From: Otis tarda | Taxonomy: Eukaryota > Chordata > Aves > Otidiformes > Otididae | Assembly: GCA_026413225.1 (NCBI GenBank) | Contig: CM048575.1 | Span: 6,662,001-6,726,000, forward strand | DNA: 64,000 nucleotides | Direction of reading: 5' to 3' | Shown: piece after piece, positions 36,860-48,885 of the stretch | How the letters are laid out: every line of letters begins with the position of its first letter | How positions within the stretch are numbered: the stretch's first letter is position 1 | Notes under the pieces: model-generated | Database searches by the model: none | Seen by the model: the letters and a program-made list of their open reading frames with translations, nothing else | What the model was told of the DNA's origin: nothing | Translations under genes and position numbers: made by a program

Positions 36860-37090
36860 TAATTGATTTTAAGACTTGAAAGCAGCAAAGCTTATTAGCA
36901 TTTGCTGACTCAGCTAGAACCCTCCCCCCCTCGCTTACTGGAGGGGGAGCGAGATATTGACCCGTGCTGCTGCGGCACTCAATGAAGTTCAGGGAATATG
37001 AAGTGTCTCATACTGGCGTTTGATTTGCATATGCAAATGAGATCAATCAGCGCAGACACAGGAGAGCAGGAATGCTAATGCTTTGCAAAT
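36860..37090. promoter_or_regulatory. Candidate enhancer: octamer palindrome, MARE and homeodomain motifs
   Basis: Within 230 bases lie TAATTGATTT (36860), a near-complete MARE TGCTGACTCAGC containing an AP-1 core (36903-36914), a perfect 16-bp palindrome of two overlapping octamers ATTTGCATATGCAAAT (37023-37038), an octamer variant ATGCTAAT (37072) and TTTGCAAAT (37082). These are recognised motif families for homeodomain, MAF/AP-1 and POU factors. Their density suggests a regulatory element. Conservation and activity are unknown. Confidence 0.5.
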
Positions 37091-37982
37091 AGGATGCGGT
37101 AGGAAGCGTTTAGACAATCATCAAGTGACACTTGCTCAGCTGCAGTGCACTTTGCTGTCACGGAGATCCCCCTGAGACCCCCTTGTGGTACGGCTGCTCT
37201 GGTCAGCCCGTGCTGGAGGAGAGTTGTAGAAGAAGAGCAGAAAACACGACAAATTTAACAGACTTTAATATTGCTTCTGCTTTCGTGATGTTTGGAAATG
37301 GAGGGCTCTTTGTGCTTGAGATGCACTTGCCTGAGCTGAGGGTCGCTGTATGCGACTGGATGGGTGAAAGGTGTTGAAAATCAGCGCCCAGAAATCTCAC
37401 ACAGCAGCGTGAGGGTGCTTTATGAAGGACTCCCATTGTGGTGGTTCTTTCCTAAAAACCTTCATTTTCATCTCTTCTTGCTCTTTGTTTTCTTTTGCAT
37501 ATAATAGAGACACATTTCTTTTCAATCAAGGAATCTATTTGCAGAACATGCAGTTGTTAGATGTGTTTGGTTTTGTTTCAGCATACATTTCCATAAAAAA
37601 GTCACCGCTAATGAGCTGTGCGAAAATTGCAGACTGGCTGCCAAGCCAATTTGGTTAAAAGGCTTGTCCGTCCGTCGTTGCCATTTGATCCTTACACGTG
37701 CACGGCGTGTTCGAGCAGGTACAACGTGGTGACTGGAAAAAGGAAGGTGAGGGGCTGAGGGCAGTGTCACATCTCAGGGCAAAAAACCCCAAAGAGCAGC
37801 AGCTGCATTAGTAGCAACAAGGATTTTTTTCAAGCTCCATATGTTGGTTCCCCAGTTATATCTCACCAGTGAATCAAGGTTGTGAGAATTTGAGAATGAA
37901 GATCTGAGAAGCTGTGGAGTTCCCTTTCATAGTTCGAATTGGCGGATATGTATTCTCATTACAGCCGGTGCGAAGGAGGTTT

Positions 37983-38161
37983 TCATAGAATCATAGAATG
38001 GTTAGAGTTGGAAGGGACCTTCAAAGGTCATCCAGTCCAACCCCCCTGCAAGAAGCAGGGACATTCCTGACTAGATCAGGTTGCTCAGAGCCCCATCCAG
38101 CCTGGCCTTGAACATTTCCAGGGATGGAGCATCCACCGACTCTCTGGGCAACCTGTTCCAG
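37983..38161 (-). mobile_element. CR1 LINE, 5'-truncated, minus orientation
   Basis: The reverse complement of a CR1 3' end is clear: two TCATAGAA tail units, GTTGGAAGGGACCTTCAAAG, TCCAGTCCAACCCCCCTGCA, GATCAGGTTGCTCAGAGCCC, GGGATGGAGCATCCACC and CTCTGGGCAACCTGTTCCAG. Similarity stops abruptly at 38161, so about 180 bases remain. The preserved tail and motifs make it the youngest-looking repeat in the window. No reverse transcriptase sequence remains. Confidence 0.95.
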
Positions 38162-41127
38162 TTTTGGTCGATTTGTGTTCTAAAGCTGCTGCCATTCACA
38201 TTCTCGTGGCTTTGGAAAACTCAACCCTGGACTTTCATATCTCTGTGGAAAGTGGAGGTGTAGGTGATCTGACCTGAATCCCCGTCTCTGATCCTAATCG
38301 TTGGCCCATCCTGTGTTCCCTCTGTAGAACGACATTTCCCAGGGTCCGCAGTCACCATCTCAGTTTCTGTGGTTTTGATGGCAGGGCTCCTTGCTGTACT
38401 TCTCTGTTTGTATTCCTAGAGGCTGTTATGTTTAATTGTATTTTTTGTGTTTTAGTGTGCTTTTAGGATGTTGTACAGAACTCTGCACCTTGGCAGGGGA
38501 CGGAGCTGCTTATAACTGCAGATTTTATTATTTTTGACCTTCTGATGTGAGTAGAGGTTTGAATACTTGTTCAGTCCTGGAGCTACTTGTAGAAATCCGC
38601 TGCTGGCCTGGAAAATGTTTCTTGTGCCATAGGATTCACAAATACCATTTCAGAGGTCACTGTCTAACGGTTATCAAATCTGTCGCGTTGTTTCTGTGTG
38701 TGAGAAAGGAACACCGGGGCTGGTCCTCAGCTGGAGAGATGGGGTTGTGTCTGTGTGGCACCGGCTGGGACTTCTGCAAGAACCCTCATCATCTCAAACT
38801 GCTTTCAGTGGTCCATATTTCTTTTTAGTCGGGTATGTATTTGAGTGTCTACATGTTGATTTGGGCACATAAATTTTCCAGCTGATATACAGATCAGATA
38901 TGCTTTAGAGGAAATTGTGTGTGTGGATTGCTGAAAATACAGACTGAAGCTGTCTATGTGCGGCCGTCTAGATGGGAAGAATTAGCTCCAAGCTCCAGGT
39001 TCTCTATTAGGAGCGGGCTAGGTGACTTATGTAGGCAAAGCAATCACTACAGAAAGGAGAAATGGTTTGGCTGACCAGCGTTGGTTTGAGTGGCTTGCTG
39101 TGAACTGGAGTTATCGATCATAGCAAGGAAGCAGAAAGGAGTTTGCAGAGACACCGAAAGGAAGCCTGCTTGACTAAGTACCAGAAAACCTATCCCACAA
39201 AATCCTCTGACACGTGCTGATTGGATCTAAGCCCCTGTGAGACATCTCTCAATCTGTTCAAATCCACCTAGCCTGGATGGTAATTCCTTCACCTTTCCTT
39301 TACCCGGTGATATTTCTTTCTGGTTTTGAGATTAAAATGTCATCTGTCCAAGTAGAACCTGACTATAAGTAAGTAAATAACTTCCGAGCAGTTTGCCGGG
39401 GCTCACCTCACCGGGAGAGCCCTGCTCTGTAGCTGAAGCTTTGAATCGCTGGTGGCTCTCGTTCTCTGCATCACTTTGGTCGTCGCTCTGTGTGCACAGA
39501 ACTTGTGAACCGTGTGGTGGTATAGCTGTTGTGCACCTGAAGAGCTCTTTAAGGACTCATCCTTCCGGTGAGGAACAGGACAGGATTCTCCTATTGTTCG
39601 GTCACCGGCGGTACTCTTTGGAAAGCAGGGAAGTTGAGAGCTAAAGCAGGAGAAGGGCTATGTGTATGTGCTAAGACTACACAATTAGTGCATCTTCAGG
39701 AGAGCTTAAATAACAAAAATATACCTTCTGGTTTAGGGTTTTGATCAGCTCAAGTATAGTGAATCCATCTTAATTCATATTAAATGAGCATTTAACTAAT
39801 TTTATCTCCACTTCTCCACATACATGCCACATGATGATCCGGTCTCTGATTACCACACATGCTTACCTTGAATAATATTTTGATGAAGAAAGCAGTATGA
39901 TTAGCTGCCAGCCACTTAAGATGTAAAAAAACCAAAATAAATCCCCTCCTCCTGCAAAACATATCCCTTTGTGCAGGCTGGGCTCAACTGAAATCAGTAA
40001 TTTCAGCGAAGAGCATGGGTCTGCTTACAGCTGCGTGCAGCTGGGAGATGGGGGCCGCTCTTCACTTGGACATGTTGGTTACTCAGCTGAGGCACTCGGA
40101 ATTCAACCCGGAAAACGGAAAATGGGTTAAAGGAAAAGAAAGTTGTAGTTGTGTCCGTGATGCATGTTCAGGGATCAACGTGCTGAAAAGGCCCTCGCTG
40201 TACTGCTCGGCTTTACTCTGATTTACTTGGGTTGAATTTTGTTGGTGAATCCCCAAATCATAGTCAAACAGACTGATGCGGCTAGCCCCGGCAGAACTAC
40301 GTGTTTGGAAGGATGCTGGGCAATTATTTCGGGTTTTGCTGTTAAAGTCTGTCTTTGGTCCCTGCTAGGGCTCTCCAGCAGCTGTAGTGGTTCACGAACA
40401 GAGCTCTGCTTCTCGTACACGAGCTCTTCTGTTCCTTACTCGAACCAAGGTGGTGTGTTGCGCTGTACAAAAGCTGTTCGTGCAGATAGAAGCTGCGTGA
40501 AGAATGGTTCAGCTCCCTATCTGTAAATAGAAAAGGGAGCGTGTGTGTAAGAAGATTTTTCTCCTCGTTTAATATTTTTTTCATGTCCCAAGTATCAACT
40601 GCTGTTACAATTCTTGCTATTCATTACTATATCTGAAAAATGGGAAGGGGAAAAGGCGTTTACTTGGATGTGCTTGCAGCTCGTGTGCCTGCAAAATGCC
40701 ACGTACAGATAATTGGAGGCTGAGCAGCAGCAGCGGTGCCTGGTCCAGAGCGTGAGCTGCCGCTGTGTGAGGAGACTGCTAACAGCGGTTTCAGGGAGGC
40801 GGCAGGAACGAGCGCCTGTAACGCTGTCGATATCTCGATAAAACGTACTTTTACATGAGTATCTGCTCTGCCATCCGGATGAGAGGTGATTCAGCGCTCA
40901 GGGTGTTTGCGGCTGCGTTCGGGGAGCCTCGGAGCGTGTAACCAGTGCAGAAAGTACAAATTGGCTCTTTCCCCCAGTATCAGAACTGGCGAGGTGAAAT
41001 GCTGTGTACATAAGGGGCAGAACTGGGGGAGGAGGGAGGGTCATCAGTCTGAGTCTGTTATCATTCTGATTATTATGGGCTGATGTGCCTGGAGATGAAG
41101 TGGCTGCGTAGTTATCTCGGTTGGTCT

Positions 41128-41182
41128 GTTTTGTTTTGGTTTTTTTGGGGGGTGTTTTTTTTTTTGTTTTTGTTTTTTTTTT
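41128..41182. repeat. T-rich low-complexity tract
   Basis: Runs of T interrupted by single G bases and one GGGGGG block. Low complexity only. Minus-strand open frames rich in Lys, Thr and Pro across it are artefacts of this composition. Confidence 0.9.
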
Positions 41183-41320
41183 CCAACTGTCATTTTCAGC
41201 AGCTGCTTCTGGGGTGGGGAGGGTCAACCATGGCTTTGTGCTCTTGCATCTTCCGTATAAACCCGATCGTGTGATTAAAGAGGAAATACAATGATTATTC
41301 AAGCACAGAAAGGCTCAGTG

Positions 41321-41340
41321 ATATTATTATTATTATTATT
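41321..41340. repeat. (ATT)n microsatellite
   Basis: About six uninterrupted ATT units follow an AT start. A minus-strand open frame turns it into an Asn run, which is an artefact. Likely length-polymorphic. Confidence 0.95.
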
Positions 41341-41704
41341 CATAAGAACAGGGCCTGTCAATTGATAATCCCTGGAATATAGAGCAAAATAAATGTGGCC
41401 TGGCTTGGTTTTGCCTTGTAGAAGTACTGGTAGAGCTGACCTGCGTTTCTTGCCAAGGCCTGGTACAGCAGAGCTCCAAAGAGCATCCTTTCTCTGGATG
41501 CTAGTAAAGCCTGCTGTAAAATAACCGGTAATCCAATGATTAAATGCTGTGAGCACCGAATGTCCTCTCGCAGGAGGTGCAAAAGCAGGTTCAGCTTCTG
41601 AGAAGTGCCCAGCGTAAACTTACAGGAACGTCTCTCTGCATCCAGAACCCTTTAACATCGAATTACTGGCTGTGTAGTTGGCTCTAATTGAAGTTAGAAA
41701 ACAC

Positions 41705-41727
41705 TTTTTTTTTTTTTTTTTTTTTTT
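41705..41727. repeat. Poly-T tract (23 T)
   Basis: Uninterrupted run of T with no retroposon recognisable on either side. Probably a simple mononucleotide repeat. Avian CR1 elements do not end in poly-A, so it is not a CR1 tail. Confidence 0.95.
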
Positions 41728-43719
41728 CCTGAGCAGTGAATGTAATTATGCCAACTGTAGCTGGTCAAAATGGATGATTTCAGTTGAAGTTCCTGATTTG
41801 CATCGTCGCAGGCCCAGCCCAGTGCTATTACATGCTCTGTGAACTTCATTATAAGAGAAATAATTTAGTTTGTAAGAGTTAAGTGTATGACCTTTAGTTT
41901 ATGCAATAGATGGAAAGAAAAATGTGTATTGCTTATGGCATTTATTTCCTTAAATGTAGAATTTTTTTTTATTAGCTGTGTCTGAGTATCCTTGTCATAA
42001 AATTCATCATGTTGTTTTTAGATTGGTTTCCGAAAGACGCGAGGAATGCAATTATGCATTGTGTGGACTAATAATTTTTTAACACAGTATTGCAACTACA
42101 TTTAGTAGGGATTAAGTGGTGTTAATTCATGTCCTGTGAGTTTTATATTAAAAACAACGCACACAACAAAACCACTGCAGCCGTGACCTGTTTGGAAAGA
42201 TGAAGTTTTCCAGCTAAAACAATAGTAAAATAGACCTGCCACCATCTGAAAGATCTGCTCTGTGTGATGCTATCTTGAGGTTCTGCAGATAAAACCACCT
42301 CTGCTTTAACCTGGGCAGTCTGTGAGTCTCACCCATGCTGTTATGAGCAATCTGAGAGGTGTATTTTATTTTTATTTTTAGCTCACGCCAAAGCAAATGA
42401 GTTGGAAAAGGGCAGATTACATCTTCAGCTTTTTGTGAGGTCATCTCCTTGCTTTGATCAGCTCCTAGATGTTGTTTTCTTCAGGCTGACACAGCTGTGA
42501 GAGTAATTTGATTATTTTTGTTATTTGCATGAAAATTATAACTAGTTACTTTGATAAAGTCACAGCGACTGCCTTTTGCCCCCGGGGAAGCGCTGTGCTG
42601 TGCTTTATCTTGGAAATTTCACAGTGAGCGATCTCATCTGTAAGGAAACAACTGAGCAGTTGGTCTGATCCCACTTTGCTTCCCTCTGGAGCTGTTCCTC
42701 CACCTTGGCCACAGGTGATTGACAGACCGGGTCTCTTAAAATGCCTTTCACTCAAAGGATTAACTCGTCCTGTTTTCATAGCCTTAGTTGTTCTGATTTG
42801 ACTTTTGGTTTTTCCTAGCTAGGAGCCGTCTCTCAGCTACAGAGATGGTTTGCTTTCAGTGGAGAGGTGTCACCTGACTGGTCCTTGGCATCGTTCAGTG
42901 GGGAGTCAACTGCTCAGCGCACACTGAGAAGATGCACCGAAAAACTTCTCTGTTAATTTTCAGTGCTGGTTTTTCCTCCCCGATGGAGGTTCCAGCTGTT
43001 TCTTCCTAATATTCCAACTAATTTCAAGGCCAAAATGGATTCATGCACAATTTGTATTGAGATAAATGAAGAAATTTACAATTTTAGCCATGAGAAGGGT
43101 TTATAGCATTGGTGTAACCCCAGATGTTTGTTTCTTCTCTGGGTCAGATTTTCATATCTAGGTATTTCTGTACTGAGAAATACTGAATCCAGGTGACAAA
43201 TCATATGCTGTCAGTGTATTTCAGACTAGGAAAAACATGAGCTCATTCATTCAAAATAGGTCTTTGTGCCAAAGAGATATAAATACACATTGCTTCTTCA
43301 ATATTGTGGCCTCCGTTCTTGATAATAAGCAATTGAGAATGGAGGGTGGGGAGTTTGGCAGTTCTGTTGTTACTTCCATCAACAGTAGGCATGGGATGGC
43401 TGGGTATTTTCGGCTCAGCACAAAAGCTGAAGAAAAGAGCGTGGTTATAAAAAGCATAAAAACATGGGTTCCAACTAATCCATTAGAGCTTATTGCTGCA
43501 CAGAGTGACTGGTTTCTGAGCATTTTTTCCTTATTTCTGTCTGATGGTTTTTAAGAAGATTAGTCTTTCAAATGCTTATTTATGTGCCATGTAACATCTG
43601 AAATATAACCAGTATCCTCCTCCCCTTCCAGGATTCCTGACTTTCCTCTGTGCCCTGTTTGAGATGCATATGTGAAAATGGTCTCTCCTTGTTTGATGAA
43701 GAACACATTAATTTCACCA

Positions 43720-43737
43720 TTTTTTTTTTTTTTTTTT
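43720..43737. repeat. Poly-T tract (18 T)
   Basis: Mononucleotide T run followed by CCC. No flanking retroposon seen. Confidence 0.95.
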
Positions 43738-46092
43738 CCCTTGGCCTTATAAAGGAAGAAAATTTGCAATAATAACTTTTTTTTTACTCTTTTCTTTCCA
43801 TTAGTACTTAGCTCCCCACTCTAAGCTGAGGTGATGGGTTTTTACATGACGGCGTGTTCAGCTGCAGACCGTCCGTAGTCGAAGGTGCAGACGTCTGTCC
43901 ATTAATCTTCTGGATGTGGGAACATCTCATGGTTCATCCTTCTCCTGACCCCTCTCTCCTTTTTAGCCTGCTGGCTTTTTTTGCTCAGCCTGAGCACTCG
44001 CTGCTGGAGCTTTCTTTTCAGTGCTGTGTCATTAAATTCCATGAATTTTCACCTCCTGCAGACTAATCACTTTAGTGCTCATGCTTCATACGTCTTGGCT
44101 GGAGCTCAGATGTCTGAGTTGGGGCATTTGGAATGATCCTGTATTTTAACAGAATAGATCCTGGAGTTTGGCATCAAGTGAATTCTTATTTTGCATTAAA
44201 AATTACAAAAGCTCCGCTCAGAAAACAGACTGTATTTGAAGCACAAGAGTTTCTGTAGTCCTAATGGAAGTGACACAAAGGTGATTTGAAAATTATCCTG
44301 TCAATCTGTAGAAAAGAGTGGTTTGTTCTACATGCTGTGTCAGATTTTTTTTTTTGTACATTTTTCAGTGTCCTGGACAGAGATCCAGGTCTCAGACTGT
44401 GCTGAAATTAATCTTCCAGACACTGTGTTATGGTTTTTCAATTCCGTAAACTAACACAGAGGAACCTTTATGCTAATTAAAATTTCTTACAATCATTGAT
44501 CTCGCTTTTATCCTGTTCCTCCCACGCAACCTCTCATCCTATAAAATTAGACCAGCCTTGCAGGAACATACAGTGGGAGGAAAATGAGTTTTTGCTAGCT
44601 AGTCATCTCATTAGCAGTTGTGCTCCGTTTTCAGTACGTGACCAGGCTCTCCGTACGTGCTTGCTTTGTGTTGGTCCTAAACCATCTTCCAGCAGCTTCA
44701 CCTGCTCTTGTTCTCATGGTGGTGTCCTGAGCCGGTAGTCTCAGGTGGCTGGTAGGAATGAAAATTAATGGAAACAGAAACTTAATGGGAGTTAGTTTTC
44801 TTGTTCCAGGTATGTAATGATGTATAAGCAGCTTCTCAGTGGGCAAACCAGCTGTAACATCTCTATTTTACAGGAAAATCTGTTACTGAAAGTGTGTTGG
44901 ACCAAAGCGCAAAAAAGCCTGGTGCAGCTTCTGTGTACAGAAACCACAGCCATGAATTCTCCCTGGGAATTCTTGTTTCAAGCTGTAATGCTGAAAGTAG
45001 ATGAATGTCTTGGGTGAAAGAAGGACTATTACAGTCTTATGTTTAGAAACAGAATTAAAAGGAGAACTTTATTTAGAGCTTGAAGAAGTGTATGTTATCC
45101 GTTGGAGGCTGTAGGTTGCAGTGAAAGCGTGCAGGCTGTGCTGCCCCTATACAGGAATATTTTTATGGCACTTCTGGCGCAGCGAAGAATCCATTATCGG
45201 AAATCCCAGGAGAACTAATTCTAAATAGAGTTCCAGCCTGGCTGACCAGTCCCTGGAGCTGCAGGTAATGCCTAAATGATGCTTTGAACGTAGAAAATAT
45301 TATATAAATGCCACACGTTGTTAAGCTTTGTTGTGTCTCTGTACTGTGGACTATGTCCAATTTCGCTCAAGCCTCGGGTAGCATTCCAGCGCTGTAAACT
45401 TGGTCATGGCTGAAATTCTACCAGAGAACAGCCTGTAATCCTAGGGAGAGCAAAACTGACTGCTCATCTGATCTGCCTGTGCCACTGACCCCTGGAGAAG
45501 CATTGGGCCAAGCCCACCTGAGGCTCCTTGTTCTTCCAGATCTCCTGGGAGCTGCTCCGTCAGCTGGGGGGTGGGAGAGGAGCAGAGGAAAAACTGAGTT
45601 GAGTGAGGTTTGAAGCCTTTGATCCAGAGAACACATCTTCTGGTTGAAGGCAAAGATCTGGTAGAACTTAGTTCATCTGGTGGCAGTGGTCCTTTCTGGA
45701 AGGATTTGGGTGCGGTGATTTGGAAAGGAGGGGTGAGGGTTACGGGGTGGAAGGGTTTGGCTAGCCTGGGAGCAAAAACTGTTAATAACTAATAGGATTA
45801 ATTTACTTGCCTTTGGAAGGTGGGAGGTTGAGGTGGAATGAGGTTGAATGGTGGGTGTAATCCTGTAACTGGGAAAGGATGTTTATCCTTGCCTATGAAA
45901 TGCACTTTTCTTATATTTTTAGTTGTTTAATCCACGTGTAGGGCTCTGTCGGTAACAGAACCTGTAACAAGACCTGTGATGTGGTGGTGCTATCACAGGC
46001 TGTGAACCTTCTTGCTCCAGGGACAGTCTTTCTCTAATACCAGCGTTCATAAGAAGGGAGATGCATCTCTTGCCTCTGGGCAACACCAGTTT

Positions 46093-46144
46093 CTTTCTGG
46101 TCTTCTCATGTGTGATGGCTTTCTGGTCTTCTCATGTGCGATGG
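46093..46144 (+). repeat. 26-bp tandem duplication (two copies)
   Basis: Two adjacent 26-bp units starting CTTTCTGGTCTTCTCATGTG differ at one position (T versus C). A partial CTTCCTT follows. This is a small minisatellite-like duplication, probably recent given the near identity. Confidence 0.9.
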
Positions 46145-48689
46145 CTTCCTTCTGACTTACGGCACAACTTCCCTGATCGCAGTAAAACCTCCCAGCATTT
46201 ACAGGAGCAGGTTTTCCAGTTACCCCACTGTAAGTGACGGAAGGTGTGCGGGGCAGCCTCTCTGCTGTGATCTCAGCAGTGTGGAGTTTCTCACTTTCAG
46301 ACCATTTACAAGATGCTGAGGCTGCCTGGAAAGCTTCGAGTGCTGCAGTGGACAAATGGGCGCTCTCGGGATGCTCTGTGCGGGCTGCCCAAAGCACGTG
46401 CGGCGAGGAGCTCGTTACTGAGAGGATGCTTATGTAACTCGCTCCCTCCTTTGTGGGATGCCTGTGACTTTTATAAAGTAAATCACATCCTGAATGTCTC
46501 TGACGATGTCAGCAGGAGCTGGGACTGAGCGTGTGGCAGCTGAGTCCAGCCGTTCCTTTGTGCGGCGGGTTTAATCTGCAGCCAGAGCAGCCGTTCTCTC
46601 CTACCGCTCTCATCTCTAGCTTGCGTAAGCCACCGCACGCTGTGCTGCTTTGGAATTTATTTAATAGCCCAGTTGTTTGGACATGATTAAAAATATCATA
46701 AATGGAATGAAACAGTAATGAGATGAACAGCTCATAAAGGGTTTCAGTCTGAAGTATCTGTTTCATCTCAGCCGGTATGGTGAGGACGGTGGTGGCAGCC
46801 ACAGAAAAGTCCACCGCACGACTCACGGGCTTTAGTGAGCTATTGCTGAGTAGGAGCCTTGTGTGCAGCCTTCTCCAGTTTATCTTTTACAATGGGCCCT
46901 ATTTTTTTTTTCTGCTTAAGTGTTGCTCAGAGGGGGAACTGCCCAACGTTTCCCCTCTGAGTGCCTGATGCATAGCTCCCGAGAAAAGAGGTTTTATTTT
47001 TTAGATGGAATTGCATGTCAAAGAGGTGCTGTGTGAATTCTTCTTCCCAATGTGAGCATTTGAAGGGGTCGAACTTCATTGTTTGCCTGGATGTGCCTTG
47101 GCTGTTTGAAGGGTTCAAGAGCTGAAGACTGTTTAGATTAAGATTTAGTGTTTTCTCAACAGCAGATGTTCAAGGTGTGAACTGATGGCCACAGAAGCTG
47201 GGTATTACTCTCTTCTGCGGTGGACAAATTAAGGGAGCTGTCTGTAACAAACAGATCTTGCTCTTTCACCTTCCTCTCAGCAGTGGTAGCATCTGCAGTC
47301 GAGGATGTCAGGTCGGGTGGGGGAGTGTGTCCGCTTCCCGTGCTCCCCAGTTGAAGTGTTAGTAGGGTCTGAGTCTCTGTCCTCGGAGTAGACTTGTGTT
47401 GCGCGTAAACAATGTAATTATAGTAGCAGGGAAAAGGGAAGTGGAAGGAATTATCTTTGAGCCGTTTCATGTTGAATGCTCAGTGAAGTGCGCCTTTTTC
47501 CCTCTTTATTTGTGTGTGGGAAGCTAACGTGGTATGTTTGTGGTGACACGTGAACTCTTTCAGTACGATGTTTCTCAGTGTAGAATTGCGTTATCAGAGC
47601 CAAAACGTTCAGCTTTAACGTCAGGGATGTAAAATTTAAACAACGTGTAGTGAAACAAGATTCAGGGCAGTTTTGAGATGGCAGGGTGTGTTTTCTAGGT
47701 TCATTCTGACTCCTTTCTCTTTCCACTACTGTGCTCTGAGTGTCCTTCAAAGCAAATCCGTATCCTGTTTCCATGACGATATTTGTACAATAGATGCCTG
47801 CCCTGTAGCGTGTATATATGGATTTTTAATTTGTAATATCTCTTTGCATCAGTTCCTGGTATATTTAAGGTCTCCTTGAAGTATTTGGATCATCATACTA
47901 TTCTAGGTAGAACTTAAATGAGCATTTCTGGAGAGATACAGACCTAACCTCTGAGAAAAGCTTCAAGTAGCTTGTCTGGGGAGAGAAGAATGAATGAGGT
48001 GAGGGTTTTTTTTTTCTGTTTCATTGATGAGTAAAATCAGAGGACAGGAGCATCCGTTGTGTGATAGGTGGTCGCTCCATGTTTACCTCCGTCCCCCATC
48101 TTGTTTTCTTCAGCTAGCAGATGGGTTTGGTTTGGGAGAGCTGGGGCTGTGTGCTCATGTGGTAACAGCTCTGAGATGTTTTTCACCTGTGAAGGACGGC
48201 CAGCAGCCACTCCAGCTGAAGTGCTGAGTGGGTGCCTGGGCACTCCTCCCTCTCTCTCAAATACACATGTCAGTGCGAAGGTCTCAACAGTGAGTGTCAG
48301 TAATCTAAACTGGCAGGCAGGCTGCAAGTGTCCCTGTAGGGCCTGTCTCGCCCTGGCAGCGTGAGAGGCGTACGGCGCAGCTCAGCCATGCCTCGTCTAA
48401 AATGTGCGTGGAATTACACCCACATCCTTCAAGCCATGTGCTTGGAAGTGACAGGCGAGTCACCTTCCGACTTGACTTCCAGATGTTTACTTCAAGTGAC
48501 TCGTCTTTATTTCAGTCGAAGAAAAACTCCCTTGAAGAATGCCGTGCGTGGTTATGTGTTAACGTGCCTCAGTTCTGTGTACGCGGGGTGGTATCTCTGT
48601 AATAGCTGATGAGTCTGGAAGCAGTAGATGATCTCCTGTTCGTGGTAGCAAAGGGGGCCGCAGGAGGGCTCTGCTGCAGGCTACCCCTC

Positions 48690-48885
48690 AAAGCGGGAGT
48701 GTTGACCAACACCAGATCTGGTCATCTGTGCTCTGGTTTGGTTGGACCTTGAACATCCCCCAGGACAGCGATTCTGCAGGGTCTCTGGGAAGCCCGTTAC
48801 CGTGCTGTGCCTCCCTGCTCCTGAAGGATGTTTTCTTGATGTCCACTTTGAACTCTCAAGCTATGATTTTCAGCTGTTGCTTTCA
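48690..48885 (-). mobile_element. Old, diverged CR1 remnant, minus orientation
   Basis: Motifs follow the order of a reverse-complement CR1 3' region: TTGGACCTTGAACATCCCCC, GTCTCTGGGAAGCCCGTTAC, then TTTTCTTGATGTCC and TTTGAACTCTC. These compare with the usual TTGAACACCTCCAG, CTCTCTGGGCAACCTGTTCC and ATTTCTTCCTAATATC. Divergence is much higher than in the copy at 37983 and the ends are uncertain. The CR1 tail itself is not recognisable. Confidence 0.65.

Noticed and set aside
38162-38400. Possible continuation of the CR1 at 37983 or a second repeat
   Set aside because: Similarity to CR1 stops at 38161 and the following sequence matches no repeat I know.
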